A stretch of DNA of 53,080 nucleotides from Streptococcus sp. HMSC074B11 (GCF_001808705.1 NZ_KV794288.1:174590-227669), one strand, 5' to 3'; shown: positions 18,615 through 29,264, counted from the first letter of the stretch. Translations and numbers: made by a program. Notes: generated by a model from the letters alone, not told the origin.

Positions 18615-18795
18615 GATTAACTCCTTTATCTAGTTTGTCGCATCGTTTAAGTCTGGTAACGATAAACTCCGTGTCTGTTAGAAAATTCTCACACACGTCT
18701 TGTGCCAGTTGCCCTTCACAGGGAAATACTCTCAGTCCCTACTTACACAGGCACGCTAATCAAGACGGAGTGGATTCAATTTTCAAAGAACAGGT
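18615..18795 (-). ncRNA. Structured 5' leader of the ICE conjugation operon
   Basis: About 180 untranslated bases with nested pairing. An outer stem pairs AGACGGAGT (763-771) with ACTCCGTGTCT (666-676, two-base bulge). A middle stem pairs GGCAC (750-754) with GTGCC (702-706). An inner hairpin pairs AGGGA and TCCCT (720-740). An alternative hairpin, CCCT-tcac-AGGG (712-723), uses the same bases as the inner one, so two states are possible. No long ORF fits inside. The leader runs up to the GGAG site of the first gene. Not matched by me to a named RNA family. Confidence 0.6.
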
Positions 18796-18801
18796 AGCTT
18801 T

Positions 18802-18807
18802 ATTATA
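18802..18807 (-). promoter_or_regulatory. -10 box of the conjugation operon promoter
   Basis: TATAAT on the minus strand, about 190 bases before the first gene. No good -35 sits 16-18 bases upstream (AAAAAT-like bases only), which suggests an activated or weak promoter. A start near 18795 gives the leader described. Confidence 0.45.
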
Positions 18808-19121
18808 GATAAGAGTAGTTGAAATTTTTATCACATATTTGGAGTTGTTGGAATAATCAGGTAAGTACTAATTTCTAGCTCCTCTCACAACACCCTACAT
18901 ACCTTCTATGTTTTATGAACAGTAGCTATCATTTACATTTTCAAACTACCATTCTATCAGACTAGAAGTCAAAATAGACGCATCTACTTCGAGAGATACT
19001 CATTTAATGGTTCAGCAATTCGCTCTACTTCAGTTACAGAAATTTCGTCACTATGACTTCTCATGATTTGTTATTAGTTCACTTTGAGGGGCTTGCTCAT
19101 GAAACCAAACAGCGTAAGTCG

Positions 19122-19157
19122 TAAAAGAAAAAAGCAGTACAAGATTGAACTGCTTTT
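19122..19157 (-). terminator. Intrinsic terminator of the ABC-transporter remnant
   Basis: Minus-strand AAAAGCAGT and ACTGCTTTT pair around a ten-base loop and are followed by TTTTTTCTTTT. It lies 53 bases after the end of the broken ABC ATPase gene and would have ended that operon. Confidence 0.75.
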
Positions 19158-19209
19158 ACGGATTCAGATAAAATAACTTTAAAATATAGAAGATATCTAT
19201 TGACTGTAA

Positions 19210-19621
19210 CTATAATTGATTTAAATTTATAACTTCATCTGCTTGATTCCAAATATCGGGATTATGAGTTGCAATGATGATTAGACGATTTTCATTTTTC
19301 ATATCTAATAATAATTTCATAATTCCTTGTGAAGTCGTAGGATCGAGCGATGCAGTCAACTCATCCGCAAGTATTAATGGTGGATTTTTAAGAATGATTG
19401 TCGCTAAAGCAACACGTTGTGCTTCACCGCCAGACAATTCATATATCTTTTGTTCCAGATGAATATGAGTTAGACCAACTCTTGCTAATACATCTTTTTT
19501 TTAACTTATCTTTTTCTATATAATTACATTTAAGATTTACTAATCCTAAATCTAGATTAGTAGAAACATTTTCATTATCTAACAAACCAAAATTTTGAAA
19601 AAGATATCCTGATACTGTCAA
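19210..19621 (-). pseudogene. Truncated, frameshifted ABC-transporter ATPase
   Basis: Two overlapping frames make up one gene. The upstream part (19621 to about 19495) reads SGYLFQNFGLLDNENVSTNLDLGL, the Q-loop region. After a frame change in a T-run near 19498-19503 the frame continues into the signature LSGGEAQRVALA, Walker B LILADE, D-loop and switch ATHNPD, ending at 19210. The P-loop half is absent: the gene starts abruptly at 19621, next to the terminator of the V-ATPase operon. The FQNFGLLDNE pattern is that of lactococcin-972/MacB-like bacteriocin export ATPases. It is non-functional and marks a break point on one side of the cargo. Confidence 0.85.
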
Positions 19622-19622
19622 T

Positions 19623-19659
19623 AAAAAAGCTTAGAAAGGCTTAAAGCCTTATCCAAGCT
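19623..19659 (-). terminator. Terminator of the V-ATPase operon
   Basis: On the minus strand AGCTTGGATAAGGCTT pairs with AAGCCTTTCTAAGCT, a long stem with a small mismatch, followed by TTTTTT. It lies 40 bases after the ntpD stop. Confidence 0.85.
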
Positions 19660-19697
19660 GATATTTGTTCATCTAATTAATAATCTAAATAAAGGAT

Positions 19698-20309
19698 CTA
19701 CTTCACTTTCATAATACGAACTAAATTGGCTCTTTCTGCCTCCTCTAGTTTCAATTCTATATAATGAATAGTTTCCGACAAGTTTGGAATAATCGAGTAT
19801 TCTAAACCATTTACACGTCTACGTGTTTTTTCTATTTCATCAGCCATTAACTGACACGTTTTTTCAACTTCTGCCAGTCTTAGTAATTTATCAATTAAAC
19901 TATTCATTGTAGCAAATACATCATCCATTTCACTATTAGAAGATAAATAGCTGTATTCACTGTTCTCATTTTGAGAAGTAATATTCATATGCATTCTAGG
20001 AACTGTTACACTCATGATATTTTCTTTCTCAACAAATAATTCAATTTCTTTCGATGGAATTGAAAATAATTCCTCCACCATTTGAGAATTCTTTAATGAT
20101 TTAGCAACTGCAAAGGATTTTAGATTATCAATTAGATAACTTTCTACTTCTTTCCGAAGTTGATTATTCTCACGAATCAAAGAAATAAATCGCCTCATTA
20201 ATTCATCTCTTTTATCCTTTAATAACTTATGTCCACGTTCAGCTGTTTTCAAACGTTCCTTTAAGTTATTCAATTCCATACGAGTTGGTTTTACATTCAA
20301 ACGTACCAT
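19698..20309 (-). CDS. ntpD: V-type ATPase subunit D (central rotor stalk)
   Basis: 203 residues, almost wholly helical. The N-terminal pattern [18 protein letters not shown] and the C-terminal [14 protein letters not shown] are the conserved ends of V-ATPase subunit D, whose two long helices form the rotor shaft. It is the last gene of the operon, 22 bases after ntpB, as in Enterococcus hirae (ntpFIKECGABD). The terminator follows. E. hirae has additional genes ntpH and ntpJ after ntpD; these are absent here. Confidence 0.95.
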   Translation of the reverse strand: MVRLNVKPTRMELNNLKERLKTAERGHKLLKDKRDELMRRFISLIRENNQLRKEVESYLIDNLKSFAVAKSLKNSQMVEELFSIPSKEIELFVEKENIMSVTVPRMHMNITSQNENSEYSYLSSNSEMDDVFATMNSLIDKLLRLAEVEKTCQLMADEIEKTRRRVNGLEYSIIPNLSETIHYIELKLEEAERANLVRIMKVK

Positions 20310-20331
20310 AGATAATCACTCCATTTCCGGA

Positions 20332-21717
20332 TTAAACTTCTACCAAAGGTAAGTATTTATCAAGCAAATCATCTTTGATACGTTTTAACTCTGTTCTAGG
20401 AAGAATTGATAGTAATTCCCACCCAAGATTCAACGTATCTTCTATATTTCGATTTTTATAAAATCCTTGGTTTATGTACTCTTCTTCAAAACGCTTTGTA
20501 AACATCACATACAATTTATCTACATCAGATAAAGCCGATTCTCCTAATACTACTGCTAACTCTTCAACCTTTTTCCCTTGGGCATAGGCTGCAAACAGTT
20601 GATTCATAGTTGGAGCATGATCTCCACGAGTTTTACCTTCTCCAGATCCCTTATCTTTTAATCGAGAGAGAGAAGGTAAAACATTGATTGGTGGACGATA
20701 ACCTTGATTATACAACTCATGCGACAAAATAATTTGCCCTTCAGTAATGTATCCAGTTAAATCAGGAATTGGATGTGTTATGTCATCTTCTGGCATTGTT
20801 AAAATAGGAATCTGTGTCACCGAACCTTTTTTACCAACTAAGCGACCAGCCCTTTCGTATAGAGTTGATAAATTTGTATATAAATATCCCGGATAGCCTC
20901 GTCTCCCTGGAACTTCACGGCGAGCTGCTGAGACTTCACGTAACGCTTCACAATAGTTAGTCATATCCGTCATTATAACTAGAACGTGCATATCTTTTTC
21001 AAAAGCTAGATACTCTGCCGCAGTTAAAGCAATGCGGGGAGTTGCAATACGCTCAATTGCAGGATCATTTGCCAAGTTCATAAATAAAACCGAACGATCG
21101 ATCGCTCCTGTTTTTCTGAGTTCTTCCATAAAAAACTCAGCTTCTTCAAAAGTAATACCCATTGCTGCAAATACAACCGCAAAATTTTCATCAGAATTTA
21201 AAACAGTCGCTTGTCTTGCTATCTGAGCAGCTAATTCATTATGAGGTAAGCCCGAACCTGAAAATACTGGTAATTTTTGACCACGTACAAGAGTATTCAA
21301 ATGATCAATAGAGGAGATCCCTGTCTGAATAAATTCATCTGGATAATCTCTAGATACAGGATTAATAGCTTGACCATCAATATCTAAATATTTCTCTGGA
21401 ATTAAATCTGGTCCACCATCAATTGGTTTTCCCATCCCATTAAAAATACGACCAACCATATCCTCAGATACAGCCAATTCTAATGCATGACCAGCAAAAC
21501 GAATTTTAGACTTTTCTAAATTTATTCCACTAGATCCTTCAAAAAGCTGAACCATTGCTTTATCTTCGTGGATCTCTAAAACTTGTCCACGACGAAATTC
21601 TCCATTATGAAGTTGAATTTCAACTAACTCATTGTAAGACACATTATTTACTTGTTCAACAATCATAAGAGGCCCAACAACTTCACTAGCAGTTCTGTAT
21701 TCTTTTATAACACTCAT
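20332..21717 (-). CDS. ntpB: V-type ATPase regulatory subunit B
   Basis: 461 residues, the usual length. It has the subunit B signature [17 protein letters not shown] in place of a P-loop near 155-170, and [17 protein letters not shown] near 350. Subunit B forms the catalytic hexamer with A; it lacks ATP hydrolysis residues of its own. The ATG directly follows the ntpA stop (TAAATG), so the two are co-translated. Intact. Confidence 0.97.
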   Translation of the reverse strand: MSVIKEYRTASEVVGPLMIVEQVNNVSYNELVEIQLHNGEFRRGQVLEIHEDKAMVQLFEGSSGINLEKSKIRFAGHALELAVSEDMVGRIFNGMGKPIDGGPDLIPEKYLDIDGQAINPVSRDYPDEFIQTGISSIDHLNTLVRGQKLPVFSGSGLPHNELAAQIARQATVLNSDENFAVVFAAMGITFEEAEFFMEELRKTGAIDRSVLFMNLANDPAIERIATPRIALTAAEYLAFEKDMHVLVIMTDMTNYCEALREVSAARREVPGRRGYPGYLYTNLSTLYERAGRLVGKKGSVTQIPILTMPEDDITHPIPDLTGYITEGQIILSHELYNQGYRPPINVLPSLSRLKDKGSGEGKTRGDHAPTMNQLFAAYAQGKKVEELAVVLGESALSDVDKLYVMFTKRFEEEYINQGFYKNRNIEDTLNLGWELLSILPRTELKRIKDDLLDKYLPLVEV

Positions 21718-23493
21718 TTATAGACCTCCTGTTTCTAATATCAAATGAATTTGATGTGTAATCTCATTTGATATAATTTTGATTTCATCTAATCTATCTT
21801 CTGAAACATATTTACTTCTCGCCATACGGTCTCGAACTGCCACGGTACCTTCCATAATCTCTGTAAAGTAAGACCCCAACTCTAAAGCATGATTTGCCTG
21901 ATCAGCAAAAGTTAGGATATTACTTAGCATTGCTTCTTGTTTTGCAAACGAAGTGAATGTATCTACCGAATCAAAAGCGTTCTGTTGCAAATAATCTTCT
22001 CGAATTTGTTTAGCAATTTCCATCGTTAGTCGTTCATTATCAGACAGAGAATCAATTCCAACAAGACGAACAATTTCCTCTAAACTAGATTCCCGTTGTA
22101 AGTAGTTCATCGCACGAGTTATTTTACTATTCCAATCTGTCTTCTCTTTACCATCTATATAAGTGCCCACACTGTCTTTATATAGTGAATAAGATGTAAG
22201 CCAGTTAATTGCAGGAAAATGACGTCGCTGTGCCAACGGAGCATCAAGCCCCCAAAAAACTTTCACAATCCGTAAAGTGTTTTGAGTAACTGGTTCTGAA
22301 ATATCTCCACCAGGTGGCGATACAGCTCCAATAGCAGTAATCGTTCCTTCACGTTCTGGAAGCCCTAGAACCTGAGAACGTCCTGCTCTTTCATAATATT
22401 CAGCGATACGACTTCCCAGATAAGCAGGATAACCCTCATCACCAGGCATTTCTTCTAGACGTCCTGACATTTCACGTAGCGCTTCTGCCCAACGTGAAGT
22501 TGAATCAGCCATAATGGCCACAGAGTAGCCCATATCACGAAAATACTCAGCCATGGTAATTCCTGTATAAATTGAAGCCTCACGAGCAGCAACAGGCATA
22601 TTTGAAGTATTAGCAATCAGAACTGTCCGTTGCATAATTGATTGTCCGGTATTAGGGTCAATCAACTCAGGAAACTCATTCAGTACATCCGTCATTTCAT
22701 TTCCACGTTCTCCACAACCGACATAAATAACAATATCAACATTGGCAAATTTAGCTACTTGGTGTTGTACAACTGTCTTTCCTGCTCCAAACGGTCCAGG
22801 AACTGCTGCAGCTCCCCCTTTGGTTACTGGAAAGAATGTATCAATAACTCGTTGACCTGTGATTAATGGTTCTTCTGGAATTAAACGTTTAGAAACAGGA
22901 CGCGCCTTGCGGACAGGCCATTTTTGCATAAGCGTTCCTTTATAGAAACTACCGTCCAATTTTTTTATTTCATATACAACTTCATCAATAGTAAAATCGC
23001 CAGATGCAATAGAAACGACTTCTCCAGAAACTCCATAAGGAACCATAATTTTATGATTAACTACCTCGGTTTCCTTGACAGTTCCAAGAATATCACCCGT
23101 ACTCACTTTTTGACCAATTGCTATAGTGGAATCAAAATGCCACTTAATATCTCTATCCAAACTTGGAACTTCTACCCCACGAACTAGAAAATCATTATGA
23201 GTAGCCAATTTAAATCGATCTAATGGGCGTTGTATGCCATCAAACATTTGAGAAATCAATCCTGGCCCTAATTCAACCGAGAGAGGTTCTCCAGTTGTAA
23301 CAACAGGTTCTCCCGGACCAAGACCAGATGTTTCTTCATAGACTTGGATAGATGCCTGATCTCTTCTCATTTCAATAATTTCACCGATTAACCCTAGCTT
23401 ACCTACACGGCAAATATCTTGAATATTAGCCTCCTGCATACCTGATGCAATAACTAGAGGTCCCGATACTTTTATAATCTTCCCTTGAGTCAA
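21718..23493 (-). CDS. ntpA: V-type ATPase catalytic subunit A (TTG start)
   Basis: 591 residues from a TTG codon at 23493, preceded by AAGGAG seven bases upstream; the protein then begins [13 protein letters not shown], matching the known start of E. hirae NtpA. An ATG at 23517 gives 599 residues but would contain the Shine-Dalgarno inside the gene. P-loop [13 protein letters not shown] lies near 230-242. The non-homologous region found only in A subunits is present (about 110-190), as are [17 protein letters not shown] and [10 protein letters not shown]. It hydrolyses ATP to turn the rotor. It follows ntpG by about 60 bases. Confidence 0.95.
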   Translation of the reverse strand: MTQGKIIKVSGPLVIASGMQEANIQDICRVGKLGLIGEIIEMRRDQASIQVYEETSGLGPGEPVVTTGEPLSVELGPGLISQMFDGIQRPLDRFKLATHNDFLVRGVEVPSLDRDIKWHFDSTIAIGQKVSTGDILGTVKETEVVNHKIMVPYGVSGEVVSIASGDFTIDEVVYEIKKLDGSFYKGTLMQKWPVRKARPVSKRLIPEEPLITGQRVIDTFFPVTKGGAAAVPGPFGAGKTVVQHQVAKFANVDIVIYVGCGERGNEMTDVLNEFPELIDPNTGQSIMQRTVLIANTSNMPVAAREASIYTGITMAEYFRDMGYSVAIMADSTSRWAEALREMSGRLEEMPGDEGYPAYLGSRIAEYYERAGRSQVLGLPEREGTITAIGAVSPPGGDISEPVTQNTLRIVKVFWGLDAPLAQRRHFPAINWLTSYSLYKDSVGTYIDGKEKTDWNSKITRAMNYLQRESSLEEIVRLVGIDSLSDNERLTMEIAKQIREDYLQQNAFDSVDTFTSFAKQEAMLSNILTFADQANHALELGSYFTEIMEGTVAVRDRMARSKYVSEDRLDEIKIISNEITHQIHLILETGGL

Positions 23494-23555
23494 AGTTATT
23501 CTCCTTACTAAGTCCAAAAATTATAGAATAATATTACAGACAATTTTGTACATTA

Positions 23556-23876
23556 TTATAAAATATTGTGTCCTACTGCTTTCTCTACATTATCCTCTAT
23601 ACGTTTTAATCCTAAATTTAAACCTTGTTTATGAGTCGGTAATAAAATAATAGCAGGTACAACTTGAGAATCATAATGGCGAATTGTATCTAATATCATT
23701 GAAGCAATGTCTTCAGTGATATAAATGACACCATAATCAGATTGAGCTAATTTTCTTAGAGTATTTATAGCTTCTTGTTCTTGATAGGCAGGAAATATAT
23801 CAAATCCAATCATGCTAAAGGGTAAAATAATATCATGGTTACCAATTATGCCAATTTTATACTTATTAGCTTCCAT
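23556..23876 (-). CDS. ntpG: V-type ATPase subunit F (NtpG)
   Basis: 106 residues. KIGIIGNHDIILPFSMIGFDIFP and DYGVIYITEDIA are the conserved parts of the small Rossmann-like subunit F, which binds subunit D in the central stalk. E. hirae names this gene ntpG. It overlaps ntpC by 11 bases. Length is as expected. Confidence 0.92.
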   Translation of the reverse strand: MEANKYKIGIIGNHDIILPFSMIGFDIFPAYQEQEAINTLRKLAQSDYGVIYITEDIASMILDTIRHYDSQVVPAIILLPTHKQGLNLGLKRIEDNVEKAVGHNIL

Positions 23877-24873
23877 AATGCGGGCGTATCCTTTCTTTTA
23901 TTGATTCAAAAGGAATTGTATTTTGAAGAGCTGATATGATCATTCTAAGATTCTTTACTTCAAACTCACATCCCAATAAATATCTAGCAAGAACTAACGG
24001 CCCATCTACATTATACCTTCCTTGATCTAAAGTTTTATACAATAGTAAATCACATAAAAATTCTAACTCAGAAGATGAAATTGTTGCGTCCTGCATCTTC
24101 AATTCGTAAGTTGAAAAGATTGAATCTAAGCTTGGATTTATTTTATTGAACCACACAAATATTTCTTGATTTTCTACAATGTATATAAATTCTTTAGCAG
24201 AAATACTTCCTTCATCTGAAAGTAATTGTAAAATATCCCCATGACTCTTATTTTGAGATAAACCACGTTTTACAGTAATAATATTATAAAAGTCAATCAT
24301 TGCAACAATAACCTGAGACAGCACCCCACCTAACTCATTAGATAAAAGTTTCAGATGTTTAAAATATGCTAGATCAGCTCCGACATCAAGTACACGAATA
24401 TTATTAAATGTTTCATACTCATTCCAAATTGATTCTACTTCATGAACCATAAAATCAGGAAGTGTATCTGAATGTAAGGAAGAAACTAAATGTTTTAAAC
24501 TTTCTATATCAAAAATCCCTATTGGAATTAATAATTTAGAAAAATCTTTCTTAATTGCCGCCTTAGATTTTAATAAAACTTTGATATTATGATAAACATA
24601 TCGTAAAGCAAATAAAGTCACAATTTTCTCAGACGGACTTTCAGCATAGGCCCATCTATAATCATTGACTAATTTTGTCATTAGCGAAATCTCTGTCTGA
24701 CTAGGATTTTCTAAAACGTCAATCGATAAATGATAGGGAGTTGCTTCTAAGATAAATGCCAATGTCTCCGTATCTTTGGATTGTATAATTTTTTGAAATT
24801 TTTCCTCTGTAATAAAATCGTTTTCTTTTACCGAAATCGTCGTATTTATTTTTGAAAAAAGATTAGTATCCAT
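23866..24873 (-). CDS. ntpC: V-type ATPase subunit C/d (rotor cap)
   Basis: 335 residues from the ATG at 24873, after AGAAAGG. The frame is open 41 codons upstream but that part overlaps ntpE and would exceed the E. hirae NtpC length (about 332). All-helical, with LLIPIGIFDIESLKHLV and an ALRYVYHNIKVLLKSK segment typical of the archaeal/bacterial C (d) subunit, which links the central stalk to the membrane ring. Sequence conservation is low in this family; identity is supported by its place in the operon. Confidence 0.88.
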   Translation of the reverse strand: MDTNLFSKINTTISVKENDFITEEKFQKIIQSKDTETLAFILEATPYHLSIDVLENPSQTEISLMTKLVNDYRWAYAESPSEKIVTLFALRYVYHNIKVLLKSKAAIKKDFSKLLIPIGIFDIESLKHLVSSLHSDTLPDFMVHEVESIWNEYETFNNIRVLDVGADLAYFKHLKLLSNELGGVLSQVIVAMIDFYNIITVKRGLSQNKSHGDILQLLSDEGSISAKEFIYIVENQEIFVWFNKINPSLDSIFSTYELKMQDATISSSELEFLCDLLLYKTLDQGRYNVDGPLVLARYLLGCEFEVKNLRMIISALQNTIPFESIKERIRPHYGS

Positions 24874-24937
24874 AAAATACCTTTCTAATTTTATTGGAAT
24901 ACTCCAAATTTCTAAGAAGGATTCACCAATTTCATCC

Positions 24938-25519
24938 TTAATTGATAAAAATTTGATTTGCGATACTTGAACTTTCTTCCTTAGAAATCGATCCAATTAA
25001 TGTTTTATACAAATAGTTATCATCAATTTTACCTATTGAAATAAGTAAGCCTGATTCATTTGAGATAGGCTGTTCACTAAATAAATGATTTGGAAAAGAG
25101 AATTTCAATTTCTCTAATTGTTCCAAATTGAATTTAGCTAAAGTCCGCTCCCCAAAAGTTACTATGACCTCTTGTTGTGAATATCGTTCCAGAATTCGAT
25201 AGATGAACTCCATTTCTTTATCTGCACTCCAAGATTCCATTTCTATTAAAGCAGATTGAAAAAGTTCTTTTAATATTTTCTGTTTTGATACTAACGTTGA
25301 TTGGCGTTCCTTATTTTTTAATTGTTGAAAAATTATTTGATATTTCTGTTGTAATTCTTTTAACTTTCGTTCATGTTCAGCTTCTTTTTTCTTTACAATG
25401 ACCGACTTTTGCATTTCAAATTCATCATCAATCTTCTTTTTGGAATCCAATAATTTCATACGCCCTTTTTCATGAGCTTGTTCAATAACAGACTCTCGTA
25501 AATTTTCTAAATTGCTCAT
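24938..25519 (-). CDS. ntpE: V-type ATPase subunit E (peripheral stalk)
   Basis: 193 residues. The N-terminal half is a long charged coiled coil (KKIDDEFEMQKSVIVKKKEAEH). The C-terminal half is a compact domain with ALIEMESWSADKEMEFIYRIL and ESGLLISIG. This is the layout of subunit E, which with NtpF forms the outer stators. It starts 33 bases after ntpK, with GGAGGTGTC upstream. Confidence 0.9.
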   Translation of the reverse strand: MSNLENLRESVIEQAHEKGRMKLLDSKKKIDDEFEMQKSVIVKKKEAEHERKLKELQQKYQIIFQQLKNKERQSTLVSKQKILKELFQSALIEMESWSADKEMEFIYRILERYSQQEVIVTFGERTLAKFNLEQLEKLKFSFPNHLFSEQPISNESGLLISIGKIDDNYLYKTLIGSISKEESSSIANQIFIN

Positions 25520-25552
25520 TTAGACACCTCCTTTGAATAGCAAATTAATTTC

Positions 25553-26044
<492 letters not shown>

Positions 26045-28036
26045 TTAATTCTTTGTAATAACCTTAATATATTTCTCAGAAGCCTTCAAAGGTTGAAATG
26101 GTTTTCCTCCACCCTCATAAAACTTACCAAAAAATTCAACAAATATCAGACGTGCTCCATGAACATATCCTGATAGTAACGATAGAAAAATATTGATCGC
26201 ATGTAAAAGAATGAATAATACTAATCCAATTGTCAGTTTAGCCAATGTCCCCGGAAACAAACCAACAATTAAATTGAAAGCTGATGCTATACTTGCTCCA
26301 GATAATCCTAATGCCATCAATCGAGTGAAACTAACTAAATCACCTATATAAGATGAAATGTTATATAGATTAAACAATCCTGATCCAATACCTGACAAGC
26401 TTTTGGCTTGAATAATAGAAACAATCAAAATCCCCACAGCATTAAAAATAGATACCCATTTCCCTAATACAAATAACGGTCTAATATCAGGCATCAACAT
26501 TCCGACAGCAATAAATAACAAGCCAAGCAGAATAACACACCACGCAAATCCTGAATTATATGCTTCTGCATATTTCTTCATTCTTACTTTTTGTAGTCCT
26601 GAAGCTAACAAACCTACAAATACTGTAATAAATCCAAACACAACTGACACTACTAATATGGTCATGACATCTGAGGTTGTAGATATCAGATGAAATGGCA
26701 ACTCATATCCAAAAAATGAGCCATAGATTCCACCCCAAATTGCAACGGCTACCCCTAATATATTAAAGAATTTTAAAAATCTCTTAGTTACTGAAGGTAG
26801 ATGAAAAATTTTTAATGCTAACATTGTTCCTAAAAACAATAGTAAACCATAGCCTAAATCAGCAACCATCATTCCAAAAAATGTAAAGTAAAATGGTGCT
26901 AATACAGGTGTAGGATCTTTCTCATAATATTTGGGCAGAGCATACATTTCTGTCAATAATTCAAATGGTTCAATTAAAGAGTGATTCGTTAATTTGATAG
27001 GTATTTCATCTTGATTATCCGACAATGTTTCCGATTCATAAATATAAATAGAATGTCCAAAACGCTCATCCATAACTTTTATAAAATATAAAATACGAGT
27101 TTCTTCTATCCATCCTTCTAATGCAACTAGATGCGGAGTGCTCAAAAGGTTATTCTTAGAGATTTGACGAGCATAGATAGATAAAATATAGTCAATTTGC
27201 CATTGTAAATCTATCAAATTTTTCTTTGAATCTTGCAACGATGCGATAATATTCTCTTTTTCAGTTATTAACTGCATGTTTTCTTGATCCAAATCTACTA
27301 CTCGCTGCTTCGGTAATTCCTTTCTAGAATAATCAAATGGTTCAAATAAGTATTCATCAAAATCAATAGAGCAACTAGACTGATAGAAAACAACAACACC
27401 GTACTCTCTATCATTAGAAAATATTTCTTGAACTTCAATATTGTTTTCTAAAAAATTATTGTATAAGTGATTATCTACAGTCCTTGGAATTGTTCCGACT
27501 TTTCCTCTACAGAAAGAAAATTGTTCTAAATGCGCAGGAATAATTTCTAATTTTTCCCACTTTATTAGTCTCTCTATTTCCTCATTATTACTTTGAATGT
27601 TTCTTTCTAATTCATGAACTCTGTTTATTTGATGATTTACTTTTTTAAGAACACCCTCAGCAACATTAGCTTTACCAAATTTTTCTAATTCTTCATAAGA
27701 GGTTGTTATCGGAGGTTGCTGTAATAACTTAAACGTGTTTTCTTTCGGTAGGTATTCTTGTAATTTCTCTACAGTTGCTTCCAAATGTTGTTGTTTATTC
27801 ATCAAATAAGTCAAGGCATCATTTCCTTCAATAACCCCGTGATTGGAATTAGAAGTATGAGAAATTTGAATAGTTGGAAATACAACCTCATCTTTTTCTA
27901 GAGCTTCTAACCAGTTATCCTGAACCTTTAAATCACGGAACTGCACTGACTCTAGTTCTTGAATAGTTTTTAAAACATCATCAAGACTACTCTTAGAAAA
28001 TAGTAGAGAAATTCTTTTCATCTGACTAATAGCCAT
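26045..28036 (-). CDS. ntpI: V-type ATPase membrane stator subunit I (a)
   Basis: 663 residues. The first ~370 are soluble and partly coiled coil (stator arm). The rest carry seven to eight membrane helices. Arginines in FTRLMALGL and HGARLIFVEFFGKFYEGGG correspond to the two Arg residues of E. hirae NtpI known to interact with the ring carboxylate. It forms the ion path with NtpK. The start overlaps ntpF by 11 bases. Confidence 0.95.
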   Translation of the reverse strand: MAISQMKRISLLFSKSSLDDVLKTIQELESVQFRDLKVQDNWLEALEKDEVVFPTIQISHTSNSNHGVIEGNDALTYLMNKQQHLEATVEKLQEYLPKENTFKLLQQPPITTSYEELEKFGKANVAEGVLKKVNHQINRVHELERNIQSNNEEIERLIKWEKLEIIPAHLEQFSFCRGKVGTIPRTVDNHLYNNFLENNIEVQEIFSNDREYGVVVFYQSSCSIDFDEYLFEPFDYSRKELPKQRVVDLDQENMQLITEKENIIASLQDSKKNLIDLQWQIDYILSIYARQISKNNLLSTPHLVALEGWIEETRILYFIKVMDERFGHSIYIYESETLSDNQDEIPIKLTNHSLIEPFELLTEMYALPKYYEKDPTPVLAPFYFTFFGMMVADLGYGLLLFLGTMLALKIFHLPSVTKRFLKFFNILGVAVAIWGGIYGSFFGYELPFHLISTTSDVMTILVVSVVFGFITVFVGLLASGLQKVRMKKYAEAYNSGFAWCVILLGLLFIAVGMLMPDIRPLFVLGKWVSIFNAVGILIVSIIQAKSLSGIGSGLFNLYNISSYIGDLVSFTRLMALGLSGASIASAFNLIVGLFPGTLAKLTIGLVLFILLHAINIFLSLLSGYVHGARLIFVEFFGKFYEGGGKPFQPLKASEKYIKVITKN

Positions 28037-28349
28037 ATTTTTCTACCACCCTACCAATAATTTTTTCTACAAATTCTCCTCTCCTACTTGACGAAATATA
28101 CTGAATCTTTGCATCATTTTCCTTGATTGTTTTATTAACCTCATCAATGAGGTTCTGTTGATTCATTTCTAAATTGCTTTCTATTGAAATTAATTCTTCG
28201 TGACTTTTTTCATCATAACTTTTTTCTAGTTTTTCCAATTCTTCTTGGGAGACAGCTTTATACGTATAAATCTCATTATCATATGATTTTATAATATCGG
28301 TTGCAACATTCTCAATATCTTGCATTGTCGAAAATACAGAGTTAGTCAT
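28026..28349 (-). CDS. ntpF: V-type ATPase peripheral-stalk subunit NtpF (G/H type)
   Basis: 107 residues, a single long charged helix with coiled-coil heptads from about 30 to 95 (LEKLEKSYDEKSHEELISIESNL). It is the first gene of the ntp block as in E. hirae, where NtpF pairs with NtpE to make the stator. GGAGGTGTCAC precedes the ATG. Identity rests on length, composition and place. The gene follows the ROK kinase by 24 bases, so they share a transcript. Confidence 0.88.
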   Translation of the reverse strand: MTNSVFSTMQDIENVATDIIKSYDNEIYTYKAVSQEELEKLEKSYDEKSHEELISIESNLEMNQQNLIDEVNKTIKENDAKIQYISSSRRGEFVEKIIGRVVEKYGY

Positions 28350-28373
28350 TGTGACACCTCCTTATCTTTCACA

Positions 28374-29264
28374 CTATTTATTAGAAATTCTATCTAAGAA
28401 ATTTTTTACAGCTCCTATACGACCAGCTTCATTTCCTAATGTAGCTGCCACAACATTTTTAGGCAAAAACCTATTATCCATCGCATTTTTAGCTAAAGAA
28501 CTTTGAATTTCAGGTAACAAAATATCCTTTTTAGCCAGAATCCCACCTCCTAATATGAGAATTTCTGGATTAAGTAGATAAGAAATAGTTAATAAACCTT
28601 TTGTTAGATTTTCTACAAAAATTTCAAAAGTTTCTTTAGCGACTTTATCTCCAGAACTTAAATCAGTAAAGAAAGTACGTCCAGTTTGATTAGTTTTCAA
28701 GCTCTTCTTTTGATATAAATGAATCAATGCGGTTGTTGAGGCTTTGCTTTGCCAATCCGAATTACCTACAGGAATATAGCCTACTTCACCAGCAGTATAG
28801 TTAAATCCGTTAACAATTTGTCCATTGACAATAATACTGCCTCCTATACCTGTTCCAATAGTAACCATTACTACATTTTTCTTATCTTGGGCTTGTCCCT
28901 TCCACAATTCACCTAATGCAGCACAATTAACATCATTTTCAACAAAAGTAGACAACCCAAAACGTTTTTCTATTTCGGAAGTAAAGTTTACTCCGATATA
29001 CCCTGGTATTGTATAGCCTGCATAGATGATTTCTCCTGTATTAGCATTAACAACTCCAGCAGTGGAAATCCCAACACCATCAATTGAATAATTTAAAATA
29101 TACTCACCAATTAAATCACAGACCTGATTTAATATCTGGTTCGTTCCCAAATCATAGTCAATAATTGTTTCTATCTCTTTGAACTGATTTAAACTCGTTC
29201 CAAAATCATCGTATAAATCTGCCTTAATTGTTGTTCCGCCAATATCGATCCCTATAATCTTCAT
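28374..29264 (-). CDS. nanK: ROK-family sugar kinase, probable N-acetylmannosamine kinase
   Basis: 296 residues. The N-terminal phosphate loop IGIDIGGTTIKADLYD, the catalytic Asp111 in FVENDVNCAALGE and the GTGIGGSIIV motif define a ROK kinase. In a sialic-acid cluster with NanE and a lyase the expected substrate is ManNAc, giving ManNAc-6-P. Two features are odd: the ROK zinc motif (Cys-x-Cys-Gly-x-x-Gly-Cys) is absent, and the usual His of GE(I/V)GH is Tyr163. Some ROK members also lack zinc. It is cut off from the upstream nan genes by a terminator (29304-29335) and is co-transcribed with the V-ATPase genes. Confidence 0.85.
   Translation of the reverse strand: MKIIGIDIGGTTIKADLYDDFGTSLNQFKEIETIIDYDLGTNQILNQVCDLIGEYILNYSIDGVGISTAGVVNANTGEIIYAGYTIPGYIGVNFTSEIEKRFGLSTFVENDVNCAALGELWKGQAQDKKNVVMVTIGTGIGGSIIVNGQIVNGFNYTAGEVGYIPVGNSDWQSKASTTALIHLYQKKSLKTNQTGRTFFTDLSSGDKVAKETFEIFVENLTKGLLTISYLLNPEILILGGGILAKKDILLPEIQSSLAKNAMDNRFLPKNVVAATLGNEAGRIGAVKNFLDRISNK

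Larger units (their letters stand above)
18796..19209. other. Debris region between conjugation operon and cargo
   Basis: About 410 bases without an intact gene. The minus strand holds a short ORF at 18984-19064 (26 residues, with VTEVERIAEPLNEYL) overlapping another frame that ends in VWFHEQAPQSEL. Together they look like the 3' end of one frameshifted gene I cannot name. A terminator lies at 19122-19157. The rest shows nothing I can interpret. Confidence 0.4.

Noticed and set aside
24874..24996. Longer NtpC start giving 376 residues
   Set aside because: It overlaps ntpE and exceeds the family length; ATG at 24873 has an AAAGG site and gives 335 residues.
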